A DNA stretch of 64,000 bases from Candidatus Eremiobacter antarcticus (GTDB lineage Bacteria > Vulcanimicrobiota > Vulcanimicrobiia > Eremiobacterales > Eremiobacteraceae). Location: positions 18,393-82,392 of the forward strand of contig QHBK01000013.1 in the NCBI GenBank assembly GCA_003244105.1. Direction: 5' to 3'. The first letter of the stretch is position 1, and each line of letters begins with the position of its first letter. The notes under the pieces are model-generated. The model worked only from the letters and a program-made list of their open reading frames with translations. It made no database searches and had not been told where the DNA came from. The position numbers and the translations under genes are program-made. Positions 37,526-46,262 of this stretch are shown here, piece after piece.

Positions 37526-38406
37526 TGGCTGTCCGCCGCCTGCGCACGAAGCGCGCGCCTCGCGCAAGAAGCGTTGCGGTCGGCGTATGCCTGCTCGCGC
37601 TTACAGCCTGTGTCGTGTGCCGGCTCCCGGCGCTCGCGAAGCGACTGGAGCCTTCCGCCCGAATCGTATCGCTTGCGCCGTCCCTCACCGAGATCGCTTT
37701 CGCCATCGGCTGCGGACCGCAGCTCGTCGCCGACACGATCTACGACGACTACCCCGAGCAGGCGCGCAGGCTGCCTCACGTCGCGGATCTGGTCCAGGCG
37801 GACCTCGAGGCGATCGCCGCTCTTCACCCGACGGTCGTGTTGGCTCTGCACGACCAAGAGCAGGAAGCGGAGCCTATCCGCGCGCGCTTGCAGATCGGCG
37901 TTGAGTACCTGCCAAACCGCCGGCTGGATGACCTCTTCATCGATATCGACCGCGTTGGCCGCGCGTGCAGCCGGACAGACGCGGCGCACGCCCTGGCGCA
38001 GTCCTTGCGAGTTAAGCTGCGAGCAGTCGCGGCGCGCACGAGCCACACGCAGCACCGGCCGCGCGTCTTCTTTCTATTGGATCTGCCGGGGTTCACGGCG
38101 GGCCGGGGCAGCTTCATCGGTGATCTGATCAGCCTGGCCGGCGGCGTCAACGTCGCCGGCGGCATCGCTCAGCCGTACCCCAATGTCACTGCCGAGTGGC
38201 TGTTGCAGGCGGATCCCGACATCATCATCGTCTCGCGCGCCACGCCGTTTGGGCCCGACGTCCGCAACTCGGCGCCGTGGAAGAGCACGCACGCCGTGCA
38301 ACAGGGCCGCGTGTTCAGGCCGCCAAGCGACGACGTCCTGCAGCGCAACGGCCCGCGCATCGTCTCAGGCTTGGCGTGGCTTGCTTCGGCCTTCCGCTCG
38401 CGCTAA
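37522..38406 (+). CDS. btuF: Cobalamin-binding ABC transporter protein
   Basis: A 294-residue substrate-binding protein of the BtuF/FepB family. RIVSLAPSLTEIAFAIGCG is the typical opening of the fold; DLEAIAALHPTVVLAL and AEWLLQADPDIIIVSRA follow, and the end NGPRIVSGLAWLASAF is standard. The N-terminus has a hydrophobic stretch with LTAC (Cys30), so it may be a lipid-anchored rather than free periplasmic protein. The ATG overlaps the btuB stop (ATGA). It completes the outer membrane to cytosol B12 route encoded here. Confidence 0.9.
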   Translation: MMAVRRLRTKRAPRARSVAVGVCLLALTACVVCRLPALAKRLEPSARIVSLAPSLTEIAFAIGCGPQLVADTIYDDYPEQARRLPHVADLVQADLEAIAALHPTVVLALHDQEQEAEPIRARLQIGVEYLPNRRLDDLFIDIDRVGRACSRTDAAHALAQSLRVKLRAVAARTSHTQHRPRVFFLLDLPGFTAGRGSFIGDLISLAGGVNVAGGIAQPYPNVTAEWLLQADPDIIIVSRATPFGPDVRNSAPWKSTHAVQQGRVFRPPSDDVLQRNGPRIVSGLAWLASAFRSR

Positions 38407-38439
38407 GGCGGGCCGGCGCGGGTTCGTCAAGGAGTGAGC

Positions 38440-38787
38440 TCACGACCGCGGTAAATGGCTGCCGCGCTTTCCGTGCTTTGGCGGATGGACGGGCGGCGCG
38501 TCTTCGTGCACGGTGAGATCCTCCAGCCGAAAAAAGACGATGCGCGAGCCGTCATCGAAGCCGACCTTCACGAGCGGGTTCGCGCGCAAGGACCCCGGGA
38601 CGATCGCATGAACGCGCCCCGTCTTGCCGGCGCATGTGTGATGGATCGCCTGGAAGTACGACGGTGCCGGTTCCTTGTCGATCACGCTGACCGTGCGGCC
38701 GACCAGCGCGCGTGAACCGGCCTGCGCGGTCTGCGCCTCCACACCGGTCCGTGACTTTTTACGTTGAGAGGTGTCCTCGGAATCCAT
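38440..38787 (-). CDS. Hypothetical protein, SH3/KOW-like core
   Basis: A 115-residue protein of unknown function. The centre, HHTCAGKTGRVHAIVPG followed by LVKVGFDDGSRIVFFRLEDL, has the alternating strand pattern of small SH3/KOW-like barrels; both tails are charged and probably disordered. No signal peptide or membrane segment. The ATG at 38787 shares the palindrome CATG with the start proposed for the divergent gene at 38786, which is unlikely to be true for both. Existence of the gene is supported mainly by its codon-like composition and the fold pattern. Confidence 0.55.
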   Translation of the reverse strand: MDSEDTSQRKKSRTGVEAQTAQAGSRALVGRTVSVIDKEPAPSYFQAIHHTCAGKTGRVHAIVPGSLRANPLVKVGFDDGSRIVFFRLEDLTVHEDAPPVHPPKHGKRGSHLPRS

Positions 38788-39385
38788 GACCGCACACTTA
38801 CATCCGGCGGTTGAGCAACCTTTGAGCTCAGTCTCAGACGGCGTGATCGGTTGTATCTACCAACAGGAAGATCAGCTCGTCGCGGCCGTCAACGCGCTCG
38901 CGGAGCGCTCGGTGCCGTTCAGCGCGATGCGGATCGGGCCCTCGCACAACCCGGCAGCGCAAAGGGTCGCGCAGCGAACGGGCATCCAGCCCGATCTCGA
39001 CGGGTCCGATCCCTTGCGGGGCCTTGCAGGGTTGCGGGCTGAAGGCGACAGCCGAATGGCGGTCGATCGCGGCGGATTGCTCGGGGCCGGCATCGGCGCC
39101 TTGGCCGGCATGGCGGCGTCTTTGACACCGCTGCGCTCGCTGGTCCCGGTGGCGCAGGGCCAAGCGCTCGCAGACATCCTGATTTGTTTTGTCTTGGGTG
39201 CCATCGTCGGTTCGATTTGGGGCAGCGCGCTCTGCGCTCAATCGTCGACGCATGCTGGATTCCGGCTCATCGACGGGATGCAAGAGGGCGGCCTTGCGAT
39301 CGTCGTGCAAGCGCCGCGGGCGCGCATGGGCGAGATCGAGGCGATGTTGCAGTCGGCTGGCGGCGCGGGCATGACGCGCGCATGA
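38786..39385 (+). CDS. Membrane protein with Gly-rich central segments, hypothetical
   Basis: A 199-residue protein. Residues about 15-75 and the C-terminal part are alpha/beta-like (VIGCIYQQEDQLVAAVNALA and GGLAIVVQAPRARMGEIEAML), while the middle holds two Gly/Ala-rich hydrophobic stretches, LLGAGIGALAGMAASL and ILICFVLGAIVGSIWGSAL. This order recalls the general-stress/DUF1269-like membrane proteins, in which a ferredoxin-like fold surrounds a glycine-zipper hairpin. The start at ATG 38786 shares bases with the divergent start; a GTG at 38771 is also in frame. Role unknown. Confidence 0.65.
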   Translation: MTAHLHPAVEQPLSSVSDGVIGCIYQQEDQLVAAVNALAERSVPFSAMRIGPSHNPAAQRVAQRTGIQPDLDGSDPLRGLAGLRAEGDSRMAVDRGGLLGAGIGALAGMAASLTPLRSLVPVAQGQALADILICFVLGAIVGSIWGSALCAQSSTHAGFRLIDGMQEGGLAIVVQAPRARMGEIEAMLQSAGGAGMTRA

Positions 39386-39458
39386 GCGCGATCGTCGCGG
39401 CAGGATTGAAGGCGCGCAGCGGGTAACGGGCGGACACCATTTTGGGGAGGAGACAAGC

Positions 39459-39923
39459 GTGAAACATGTGACGGCTGTTCTTAGCGTGCTCATCGCGTCG
39501 GCATTGTTGGTTGCCGCATGCTCCAAGAACAATCAAGAGTCGTCGAGCACGACGACGTCGGAATCGCCCGGGCCGACAGCTGCAGCGATGTCGGAGTCTC
39601 CGCCCGCGGAGTCACCCAGGGCCGCCACTCATGGAGTGGCGCTTCCAATTCCGCCCTCCAAGCTTCCGAACGCAAGCGTGCCCGCCGGCAACGCGAGCGC
39701 CGGATCGAAAGTATTTTCCGCCAACTGTGCGAGTTGCCACGGCGAAGGCGGCAAGAACGGTCAAGTAGGCCCGACCCTGTACGGCACCGGATTGAAAGCT
39801 GGTCAAGTCGCGTACATGGTGCGCAACCCGCAAGGCGTCGACAAGAGTTCGGGCATGCCCAAACTTCCCTTGACCGCGAAAGAGGTAGCGGACGTCTCGG
39901 CCTACGTCGCCTCTCTGAAGTAA
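39459..39923 (+). CDS. Cytochrome c lipoprotein
   Basis: A 154-residue monohaem cytochrome c. The signal ends in a lipobox (LLVAACSK), so it should be lipid anchored. A Ser/Thr/Pro-rich linker (about 25-70) leads to the haem domain: FSANCASCHGEGG binds haem covalently with His as axial ligand, and Met in KSSGMPKLPLTAKEV is the probable second ligand. It ends VSAYVASLK as usual for class I cytochromes. The GTG start has a strong GGGGAGGAG six bases upstream. It stands between unrelated genes; the electron partner is unknown. Confidence 0.9.
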   Translation: MKHVTAVLSVLIASALLVAACSKNNQESSSTTTSESPGPTAAAMSESPPAESPRAATHGVALPIPPSKLPNASVPAGNASAGSKVFSANCASCHGEGGKNGQVGPTLYGTGLKAGQVAYMVRNPQGVDKSSGMPKLPLTAKEVADVSAYVASLK

Positions 39924-40026
39924 GATCGCAACGGCACATACTTTTTTTCACGCGGGCGCGACGTTGCGCGAGCGGCGCGTCCGTGCGTTCACCGTGGGCT
40001 TCACTTCTCAACGGCAGTAGGCGGCG

Positions 40027-41457
40027 ATGGCCGTCAACCTCATCTGGTTTCGCCGCGATCTGCGGCTTCATGACCATCCGGCTCTGACCGCAGCCCGCGC
40101 GCGCGGCGCGCAAGTGTACGCGGTGTTTTGCTTGTCAGAACTCGACGCGCTCAACGCGCGTCAGCGCGCCTTTGTGATCGCGACCCTGCGGCTGCTTCGC
40201 CAGACCCTCGACCGTCTCGACGCCTCGCTCACGCTGCTCCCCGGGGACGCTCCGGTTGCCCTGAGCGCAGCCGCGCTGCGGCTCGGCGCTTCTCACGTGT
40301 ACTGCACGAGCGCCGGCGGCCGAGAGCGGATCGCCCAAGACCGTGCCGCCCAAGCCTTGCGTCTGAAGGGCATCCGGCTGTGCACGGAAAGCGGTTCGCT
40401 CGTGCACGATCCGGATGCGGTGGCCGACCGCAAGCAAGCCGCCGGAGAAGGCTATCGCATCTTTCCGCCGTTCTACGACGCTTGGAAAGCGCTCCCGGTC
40501 GTCCGCCCATTGCCGCAGACCGCTCCCAACGCTCGCGACGCCGATCCTGGCCCTTTGCCGTCCGGCGCGCTCGCAAACATCGGAGTCGGTGAGAGCCACG
40601 CTTGGGATTTGCTGCAGCGTTTCTTGGCGGGGCGCGCTGCCGACTATGCGACCAACAGCGAATATCCGGGAAGGCCGGCTACCTCGGAACTGGCGCCCTA
40701 TCTGCGCTTCGGCGTGTTGAGTTCGCGTGCCGTCTACCACGCCGTCGCCGAGCGCATGAGCCGCTCATGGACGCTTGCGCAGGAGCGCTCGTCCATGGAG
40801 GCGTTTTTGCGCCGGCTGGCCCAGCGAGATTTTTTCGCTCAGTTGGCGCATTACGCGCCGCGCATGCACGACGAGCCGTTGCAAGCCAAGATGCGCGGTT
40901 TTTCTTGGTCGCATGATGCGCACTTCGTCCGAGCATGGGAAACCGGCATGACCGGCTACCCGTTCGTGGACGCTGCCATGCGGCAGCTCCAGGCGGAGGG
41001 TCACGTCCATCAACGGGCCGCGGTGTGTGCCGCCTCGTTTTGCGTCTGCGATCTCGGGCTCGATTGGCGAATCGGGCGCGATATCTGGATGCGCGAGCTG
41101 CTGGAAGCCGACGATGCGCAGTGCGACGGAAATTGGCAGCATATCGCGGGCATCGGATCAGACCAAGCCGCGTATCCTCGTATCTATAACCCTGTTCGGC
41201 AAGCGCAGATCTTCGACTCGCAGGCCACTTACGTGCGGCGCTATTGCCGTGAGTTGTCGCGTTTGCCCACGCAGGCGGCCTTGGCGCCCTGGCGGCTCGA
41301 ACGCCAGCAGCAGACAGAACTGGGCTTTTTCACCCCGGACCAGTATCCGGCGCCGATCGTCGATCACAACCTCGTAGCGCGCGGTTTCTTAGCGCGGTAT
41401 CAGGCCTACCGCAATCGCTCCGAGCAGGCCGGAGCACGCGCAGCAGAGTCAGGTTGA
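40027..41457 (+). CDS. phr: Deoxyribodipyrimidine photolyase
   Basis: A 476-residue class I photolyase/cryptochrome. The N-terminal antenna domain begins NLIWFRRDLRLHDHPAL; the C-terminal FAD domain contains TGYPFVDAAMRQL, SFCVCDLGLDWRIGRDI and GNWQHIAGIGSDQAAYPRIYNP, all typical of CPD photolyases. It repairs UV-made cyclobutane dimers using blue light and FADH-. Length is standard. The gene converges on a zinc-ribbon membrane protein gene with 13 bases between stops and has AGGCGG just before the ATG. A cryptochrome without repair activity cannot be excluded. Confidence 0.94.
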   Translation: MAVNLIWFRRDLRLHDHPALTAARARGAQVYAVFCLSELDALNARQRAFVIATLRLLRQTLDRLDASLTLLPGDAPVALSAAALRLGASHVYCTSAGGRERIAQDRAAQALRLKGIRLCTESGSLVHDPDAVADRKQAAGEGYRIFPPFYDAWKALPVVRPLPQTAPNARDADPGPLPSGALANIGVGESHAWDLLQRFLAGRAADYATNSEYPGRPATSELAPYLRFGVLSSRAVYHAVAERMSRSWTLAQERSSMEAFLRRLAQRDFFAQLAHYAPRMHDEPLQAKMRGFSWSHDAHFVRAWETGMTGYPFVDAAMRQLQAEGHVHQRAAVCAASFCVCDLGLDWRIGRDIWMRELLEADDAQCDGNWQHIAGIGSDQAAYPRIYNPVRQAQIFDSQATYVRRYCRELSRLPTQAALAPWRLERQQQTELGFFTPDQYPAPIVDHNLVARGFLARYQAYRNRSEQAGARAAESG

Positions 41458-41470
41458 GGGTTTTGATCCT

Positions 41471-42109
41471 CTACGTGTCGGCATAGCGTCGCGCATACTC
41501 GGCGGCCAAGGGCACTCGCGTCATGTGACCGCCGTACGCTCGCACGGCCAGATACAGATCCAGGATGAACCACGCCGGCAAGAGCAGCGGCAGCACGAGA
41601 CCGCTCTGCCAGCCTACCACGGGCAACGCTGCTGCGCCAGAGTAGACGATGTAGGCCGCCACCCCCAACGCGTTGACGAACAAGGCCTGCAACGCGTGGT
41701 AACGCACGAACTGCGGATGTTTCCCGCGCAGGACGAGAAGCAAGAGGGCGAGAGGCCACAGCGGATAGCACAGCGCTGACAGCAGCCGGTCCTCGCTCGG
41801 CGGATCTACGGCAGGCTCAGCCGCCGCCTGCGTAACGCTCGCGCTGTTGTTCGCGTGCGAGGCTCCGTTGCTGACCGTCGAAGCCGTTGCGGTGGCAGCG
41901 CCCGTGAAACGATCGCTTGCAAAGCGCCCCGCGGATTGCGACTGCGAGCCCGCGGTCTCGACCTTGACCTCCAACGGCCCTCGTCGCATCGCGCGGCCGA
42001 GCCTGCAGCCGGGGCACAAAGAGTCGACGGCGCATGTCGCACAGATCTCGTGGCCGCAGTCGGTGCAGCGCGTCAGCGTCGGAACTTTCGGATGATAGTA
42101 GCAACTCAT
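41471..42109 (-). CDS. Zinc-ribbon/B-box-like membrane protein
   Basis: A 212-residue protein. Its N-terminus CYYHPKVPTLTRCTDCGHE followed by ICATCAVDSLCPGCRLG supplies a cluster of Cys and His typical of a B-box-like zinc finger that is often found at the N-terminus of bacterial membrane proteins. A low-complexity linker (about 50-105) leads to a C-terminal membrane part with three segments: LLSALCYPLWPLALLLLVL, VRYHALQALFVNALGVAAYI and VLPLLLPAWFILDLYLAV. The HPQFVRYHALQAL stretch is the DUF4870 (Tic20-like) signature. AGGTGAAAAAAG lies before the ATG. Role unknown. Confidence 0.82.
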   Translation of the reverse strand: MSCYYHPKVPTLTRCTDCGHEICATCAVDSLCPGCRLGRAMRRGPLEVKVETAGSQSQSAGRFASDRFTGAATATASTVSNGASHANNSASVTQAAAEPAVDPPSEDRLLSALCYPLWPLALLLLVLRGKHPQFVRYHALQALFVNALGVAAYIVYSGAAALPVVGWQSGLVLPLLLPAWFILDLYLAVRAYGGHMTRVPLAAEYARRYADT

Positions 42110-42256
42110 CTTTTTTCACCTTTCGGCCGGGCGACCGCCGATCGACGGACTGCTCGCCGCGGTCATGGGGGAGTACCGGCATCGCGGCGCCTTTGTTTCA
42201 CGCGCATGGCGCGCCGGGGGATTTCATATCCGGCGGGGGAAACTACGAGCGCGCCC

Positions 42257-43987
42257 ATGGTTTACCGCAGGCTCTTGACGTACGCTCGTCCCTTGTTGGT
42301 CCGGATGATCGCAGGCGTCTGCCTGACCGGCATCGCCTCGCTCGCGACTGTCGGCTACGCGGGCGCCGTCAAATGGCTTATCACGGCCGTACAGCAGCAC
42401 AGCCTGCGCACCCTCGAGCTTGCGCTTCTGGGCGGTGTGGCGCTCAACATCATCAAGAATCTCGCGCAATACGCGGGCGGTTATACGATGACCACCGTGG
42501 GTCAAAAAGTGGTTGCGAGACTGCGCGGCGACCTCTTCACGCGCATCCAGTACTTGCCGCTTCAGGTCTTCGACCGCTGGCGCAGCGGCGAACTGATGTC
42601 TCGCTTCGACAACGACGTCGGCTTGATGGTCGTCGGAGTGACCCAGCTTCCGCTGCTCACGAGCGCCGTGCTCACCCTGGTCGCGGCGCTCGGCTACATG
42701 TTCTACCTGGACTGGCTGTTGACGCTGTTCACTATCGCCGTGGCGCCGCTGGTCTCCCTTGCCGTGCTGCGATTCTCGCTCATCATGCGACGCGTCACCA
42801 AGACGTCGCTCTCTCGCATCGCCGACGTCAACGCGCGGCTGCAAGAATCGCTGGAATCGATGCGCATCATCAAGGCGTTCGCCCGCGAACCCTATGAAGT
42901 TCAGCGTTTTTTGGAGCGCAACGACGCCTATCTCGGCGCTTCGATGAAGCTTGCGCAAATCGCGATGACTCAGTCACCGGTGGTGGACTTTTTGGTCACG
43001 CTCGGGCTCTTGGTTCTGGCCGGCGTTTCGTTCTACGAGCTCGTGATCGGCCGCAAGTCGCCGGCAGAACTCGCGGCTTTTCTGACGCTCGCGATCGCGG
43101 CCAGCAATCCGATCAACCAGCTCACGAACTATTTCGGCGATCTCAACAAAGCGCTCGTCGGCGCGCGCCGGACGTTCGAGATATTGGATCTGCCCGTCGA
43201 AGTGCCCGACGCCCCGGGCGCATTGAGGCTGAGCGAAGTGCGCGGAGCAGTCGAATTTCGAGATGTCCACTTCTCGTACGATGGCCATACCGAGGTGCTC
43301 CGCGGCGTTTCCGCGAGGGTGCAGCCCGGCGAGATCATCGCGCTCGTGGGGCCGTCCGGCGCGGGCAAAACGACACTCGTGAACCTGATCCCCCGGTTCT
43401 ATGTGCCCACGCTCGGCAGCGTCTTCGTGGACGGCCACGACATCCGCGACCTCGCCCTGGCAGGGCTGCGCGCTTCCATCGCGATCGTGCCGCAAGATCC
43501 GCAGCTCTTCTCCGATTCCATCGAGGAAAACATCCGGTACGGGCGCCTGGATGCGACCCGCCAAGAGGTCGAGCGAGCCGCGGAGCTCGCCAACGCGCAC
43601 AAGTTCATCGCCGGCTTCGCGGAAGGGTATAGCACGAGAGTCGGCGCGCGCGGCATCCGGCTCTCCGGCGGGGAGCGTCAACGGATCGCGATCGCGCGAG
43701 CCATTTTGCGCGATCCCAGGATCTTGATCCTCGACGAAGCGACCTCTTCACTCGACGCTCAGTCGGAAGCGCTGATCAACGAAGCGCTGTCGAGGCTGCT
43801 GGTTGGCCGCACGACTTTCATCATCGCGCACCGGTTGTCGACCATTCGCCGGGCGACAGCGATTTTGGTGTTGTCAGGCGGCTCGGTCGTCGAGTACGGG
43901 AAACATGAAGACCTGCTTTCGCGGGGTGGCGTTTACTCGGCCCTGTACCACACGCAGATGCTGCAGCCGACGGCCAGCAGTTTTTGA
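42257..43987 (+). CDS. ABC exporter, fused membrane and ATPase domains (MsbA-like)
   Basis: A 576-residue half-size ABC exporter. The membrane domain (about 1-310, six hydrophobic segments) is followed by an ATPase domain with Walker A VGPSGAGKTT, the signature RLSGGERQRIAIARA, Walker B ILILDEATSSLD and the H-loop FIIAHRLST. Such proteins work as homodimers and export lipids, lipid-linked sugars or peptides. ATG 42257 fits the usual start; the open frame further upstream is antisense to the zinc-ribbon gene. It is followed after 45 bases by a glycosyltransferase, so it probably exports a product of the glycan locus. Precise cargo unknown. Confidence 0.9.
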   Translation: MVYRRLLTYARPLLVRMIAGVCLTGIASLATVGYAGAVKWLITAVQQHSLRTLELALLGGVALNIIKNLAQYAGGYTMTTVGQKVVARLRGDLFTRIQYLPLQVFDRWRSGELMSRFDNDVGLMVVGVTQLPLLTSAVLTLVAALGYMFYLDWLLTLFTIAVAPLVSLAVLRFSLIMRRVTKTSLSRIADVNARLQESLESMRIIKAFAREPYEVQRFLERNDAYLGASMKLAQIAMTQSPVVDFLVTLGLLVLAGVSFYELVIGRKSPAELAAFLTLAIAASNPINQLTNYFGDLNKALVGARRTFEILDLPVEVPDAPGALRLSEVRGAVEFRDVHFSYDGHTEVLRGVSARVQPGEIIALVGPSGAGKTTLVNLIPRFYVPTLGSVFVDGHDIRDLALAGLRASIAIVPQDPQLFSDSIEENIRYGRLDATRQEVERAAELANAHKFIAGFAEGYSTRVGARGIRLSGGERQRIAIARAILRDPRILILDEATSSLDAQSEALINEALSRLLVGRTTFIIAHRLSTIRRATAILVLSGGSVVEYGKHEDLLSRGGVYSALYHTQMLQPTASSF

Positions 43988-44032
43988 TCGCGGCCGCCGG
44001 GCTCTTCGGCCGCGCCCGAGCGGTGTGAAGGC

Positions 44033-45127
44033 GTGCGCGTCCTCTTCGTCACCCGGCCGGATGCCTCGACGCGGTTCGGCGGTGATACCGTGCTGGCGCG
44101 CCAGACCCTGGATACGGTGCGAGAATGCGGCATCGAGGCGGACTTCGTCGAGACGGCCGATCCTCAAGCTCGCGGCTACGATATCGCGCACATCTTCAAT
44201 GTCGGCCAACCCGAGGTTTGCAGGCGACAAATAGACGCCTGCGCCGCTGCGGGCGTTCCGGTCGCCTTGTCGCCCGTGTGGCTCGACCTCACCGAGTACT
44301 TCGGTCGCGCGCACGCGCAAGAGCGCGCGTTTTTCGGCAGCAGAACCGCTCCTGCCGCGCTGGCCGCGTTGCAGCGGATCTCCAAATCCAGCGACGCGGC
44401 GCTGCTCAACCCAAAGGATCGCAAGATGCTGGCCGAGCGGCACGCGCAGCAAAGCGATCTGCTGCGGGCGGCGTGCGTCTTGTTGCCCAACAGCGCCATC
44501 GAAGGGCGCGATTGCTTGGTGAAGCTGGGCGTGCGCGAAGTTCCGTTGGTGATCGTGCCGATTCCGGCCGACTTGGAACCTGCGACCGCCTGGCAGGAAG
44601 AGCGCAAAGGCTTGCTCACGGTCGGCAGAGTTGAAACCCGCAAGAACCAAGCCGGATTGCTCTTCGCGCTCCGTGACGAGCCGTGCAGCATCGACATCGT
44701 CGGCGCCGCGTATCAGGCGGATCTCGTCGGCGTTTGCCGGCGGTTTTGCCCACGAGCGGTCTTCCACGGCCGCTTGCCCAGGCAGCAAGTGCTCGAGCGG
44801 CTCGGCCGCGCCGAAGTGCACGCTCTCGTGTCCTGGTGCGAGACGGCCGGCATCGCGAGTCTCGAGGCTGCAGCGGCAGGCGCGAAGATCGTGGTCGGCG
44901 ATCGCGGCGCGGAGGTCGAATATTTCGGGGACGACGCCGAATATGCCGACCCGGCCGATTCCGAATCCATCCGAGCGGCGGTCAGGCGGGCTTTCGCACG
45001 TCCGGCGAGATTTCGCGGCGACTCGCTGGATCAGCGCATCCGGCGCATCACGTGGCGGCAATCGGCGCAAGAAGTGCTGCGAGCGTATCAAAGAGGCCTT
45101 GGCCGACAGGAACGAGGCATGAACTGA
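44033..45127 (+). CDS. Glycosyltransferase, GT4-like
   Basis: A 364-residue GT-B fold glycosyltransferase. It opens MRVLFVTRPDASTRFGGDTV, as many family 4 enzymes do, and the nucleotide-sugar half shows LLTVGRVETRKNQAGLLFAL, FHGRLPRQQVLERLGRAEV and the ETAGIASLEAAAAGAKIVVG segment with the conserved Glu. Probably adds a sugar to a glycan at the cytosolic membrane face. GTG start. Donor and acceptor are unknown. It lies directly behind the ABC exporter and opens the run of sugar genes that ends at 54221. Confidence 0.88.
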   Translation: MRVLFVTRPDASTRFGGDTVLARQTLDTVRECGIEADFVETADPQARGYDIAHIFNVGQPEVCRRQIDACAAAGVPVALSPVWLDLTEYFGRAHAQERAFFGSRTAPAALAALQRISKSSDAALLNPKDRKMLAERHAQQSDLLRAACVLLPNSAIEGRDCLVKLGVREVPLVIVPIPADLEPATAWQEERKGLLTVGRVETRKNQAGLLFALRDEPCSIDIVGAAYQADLVGVCRRFCPRAVFHGRLPRQQVLERLGRAEVHALVSWCETAGIASLEAAAAGAKIVVGDRGAEVEYFGDDAEYADPADSESIRAAVRRAFARPARFRGDSLDQRIRRITWRQSAQEVLRAYQRGLGRQERGMN

Positions 45128-45210
45128 GCTGTCAGGCCGGTGCCTGAAAACTCGAGCCGGCTTGGAAAAGCGCTGATAAGCGTTGTGGCGAACAGCGACG
45201 TCCGAAGACG

Positions 45211-46233
45211 ATGAGCGATTCCTTAGATGTGGAAGAAGCCTTAGAACGAATTCGCGAACGCGCTCGCCTGCGACAATCCGGAGGCGGCAATGCACGGGAC
45301 GGGGGGAATCCACCCCTCTCTCTCTTTCAGCGCCTCAAGCGGCTGGGACAAATGCTCACGCGACAGGGCGATCGGTTCCAAGGTTCGGTCACGAGCAGGC
45401 TCGTGATGGCCAGAGAGGTTGACAGCCTCGTGCATTCGCACAAGGAGCTTGCGCGGCGGCTTGGAGATCTGGAGACGCGCATGAACGGCGCCAATAAGAA
45501 TGTCCAAGCGCCAGTTGCGCAAGCCCTGGCGCTTGCTGATTCGCATCTGGGGCCCAAAGCGGCCGAAGGCCTTTGGTTCAACGAGCCCATCGTTCTCCGG
45601 TATGATGAGTCAGGCAGGCCGGCCTGGGCTCGAACCAGCGAGCGTATCATTGAGAAAGCGTGGGTCTTGCGCCACCTCTCGGGCTTGAAAGCGGGGTGCA
45701 CGATCCTTGATGTGGGATGCGCGGAGAGCCTCTTATCGCTTGAGCTCGCGAGCAATGGATTTCTTGTGACTGGAATGGACGTTCGTCCCTATCCGCTGAG
45801 GCACCCGAACTTGCGCTTCATCCAAGGCGACGTCATGACGGTCCCCTTGGAGCGCGAGTCGTTCGACGGCGCCATCCTATTGTCGACGATCGAACACATC
45901 GGACTGGGCTGGTATGGCGATGAGGTCGGTGATCACCAGGCAGCGGTGATGACGCGGATCCATCATCTCTTGAAGCCCGGCGGACTTCTTTTGGTGACAG
46001 TTCCATTCGGCAGACCGGCAGTGACCCCACTGCACCGCATCTTTGATTCATCAACGTTGTCGCGCTTGCTCTCGCAGTTCCGGTTAGACAACCTCGAATA
46101 CGGCATCAAAGTGGACGAGAAGACGTGGCTTTTGCCCGCGCCGGAGCAGAAAGCCGCAGCTCAAGGACATGACGCTGAGAGCTATGCTCCGGGAGCCGTT
46201 GCACTGGCGGTGTGCGCCAAGGCGCCGGCATAA
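45211..46233 (+). CDS. Class I SAM-dependent methyltransferase with coiled-coil N-terminus
   Basis: A 340-residue methyltransferase. The first 95 residues are charged and helical (LERIRERARLRQ and LVHSHKELARRLGDLETRM), probably a coiled coil for oligomer or membrane-complex assembly. Residues 160-335 are a Rossmann-type methyltransferase: TILDVGCAESLLSLELA binds SAM, DVRPYPLRHPN follows, and FDGAILLSTIEHIGLG is the typical acceptor-side motif. In glycan loci such enzymes often methylate a sugar and can terminate chains. It sits between two glycosyltransferase genes, which supports a sugar target. The acceptor is not known. Confidence 0.88.
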   Translation: MSDSLDVEEALERIRERARLRQSGGGNARDGGNPPLSLFQRLKRLGQMLTRQGDRFQGSVTSRLVMAREVDSLVHSHKELARRLGDLETRMNGANKNVQAPVAQALALADSHLGPKAAEGLWFNEPIVLRYDESGRPAWARTSERIIEKAWVLRHLSGLKAGCTILDVGCAESLLSLELASNGFLVTGMDVRPYPLRHPNLRFIQGDVMTVPLERESFDGAILLSTIEHIGLGWYGDEVGDHQAAVMTRIHHLLKPGGLLLVTVPFGRPAVTPLHRIFDSSTLSRLLSQFRLDNLEYGIKVDEKTWLLPAPEQKAAAQGHDAESYAPGAVALAVCAKAPA

Positions 46234-46262
46234 CAGAAACGCCCTAAGACGAGGCCTGATCA

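Noticed and set aside
39938..39955. Run of seven T residues after the cytochrome c gene, considered as a terminator
   Set aside because: No GC-rich hairpin precedes it, so an intrinsic terminator is not supported.
41855..42256. Long 5' extension of the ABC exporter frame
   Set aside because: It is antisense to the zinc-ribbon gene, and exporter homology begins at the Met coded at 42257.
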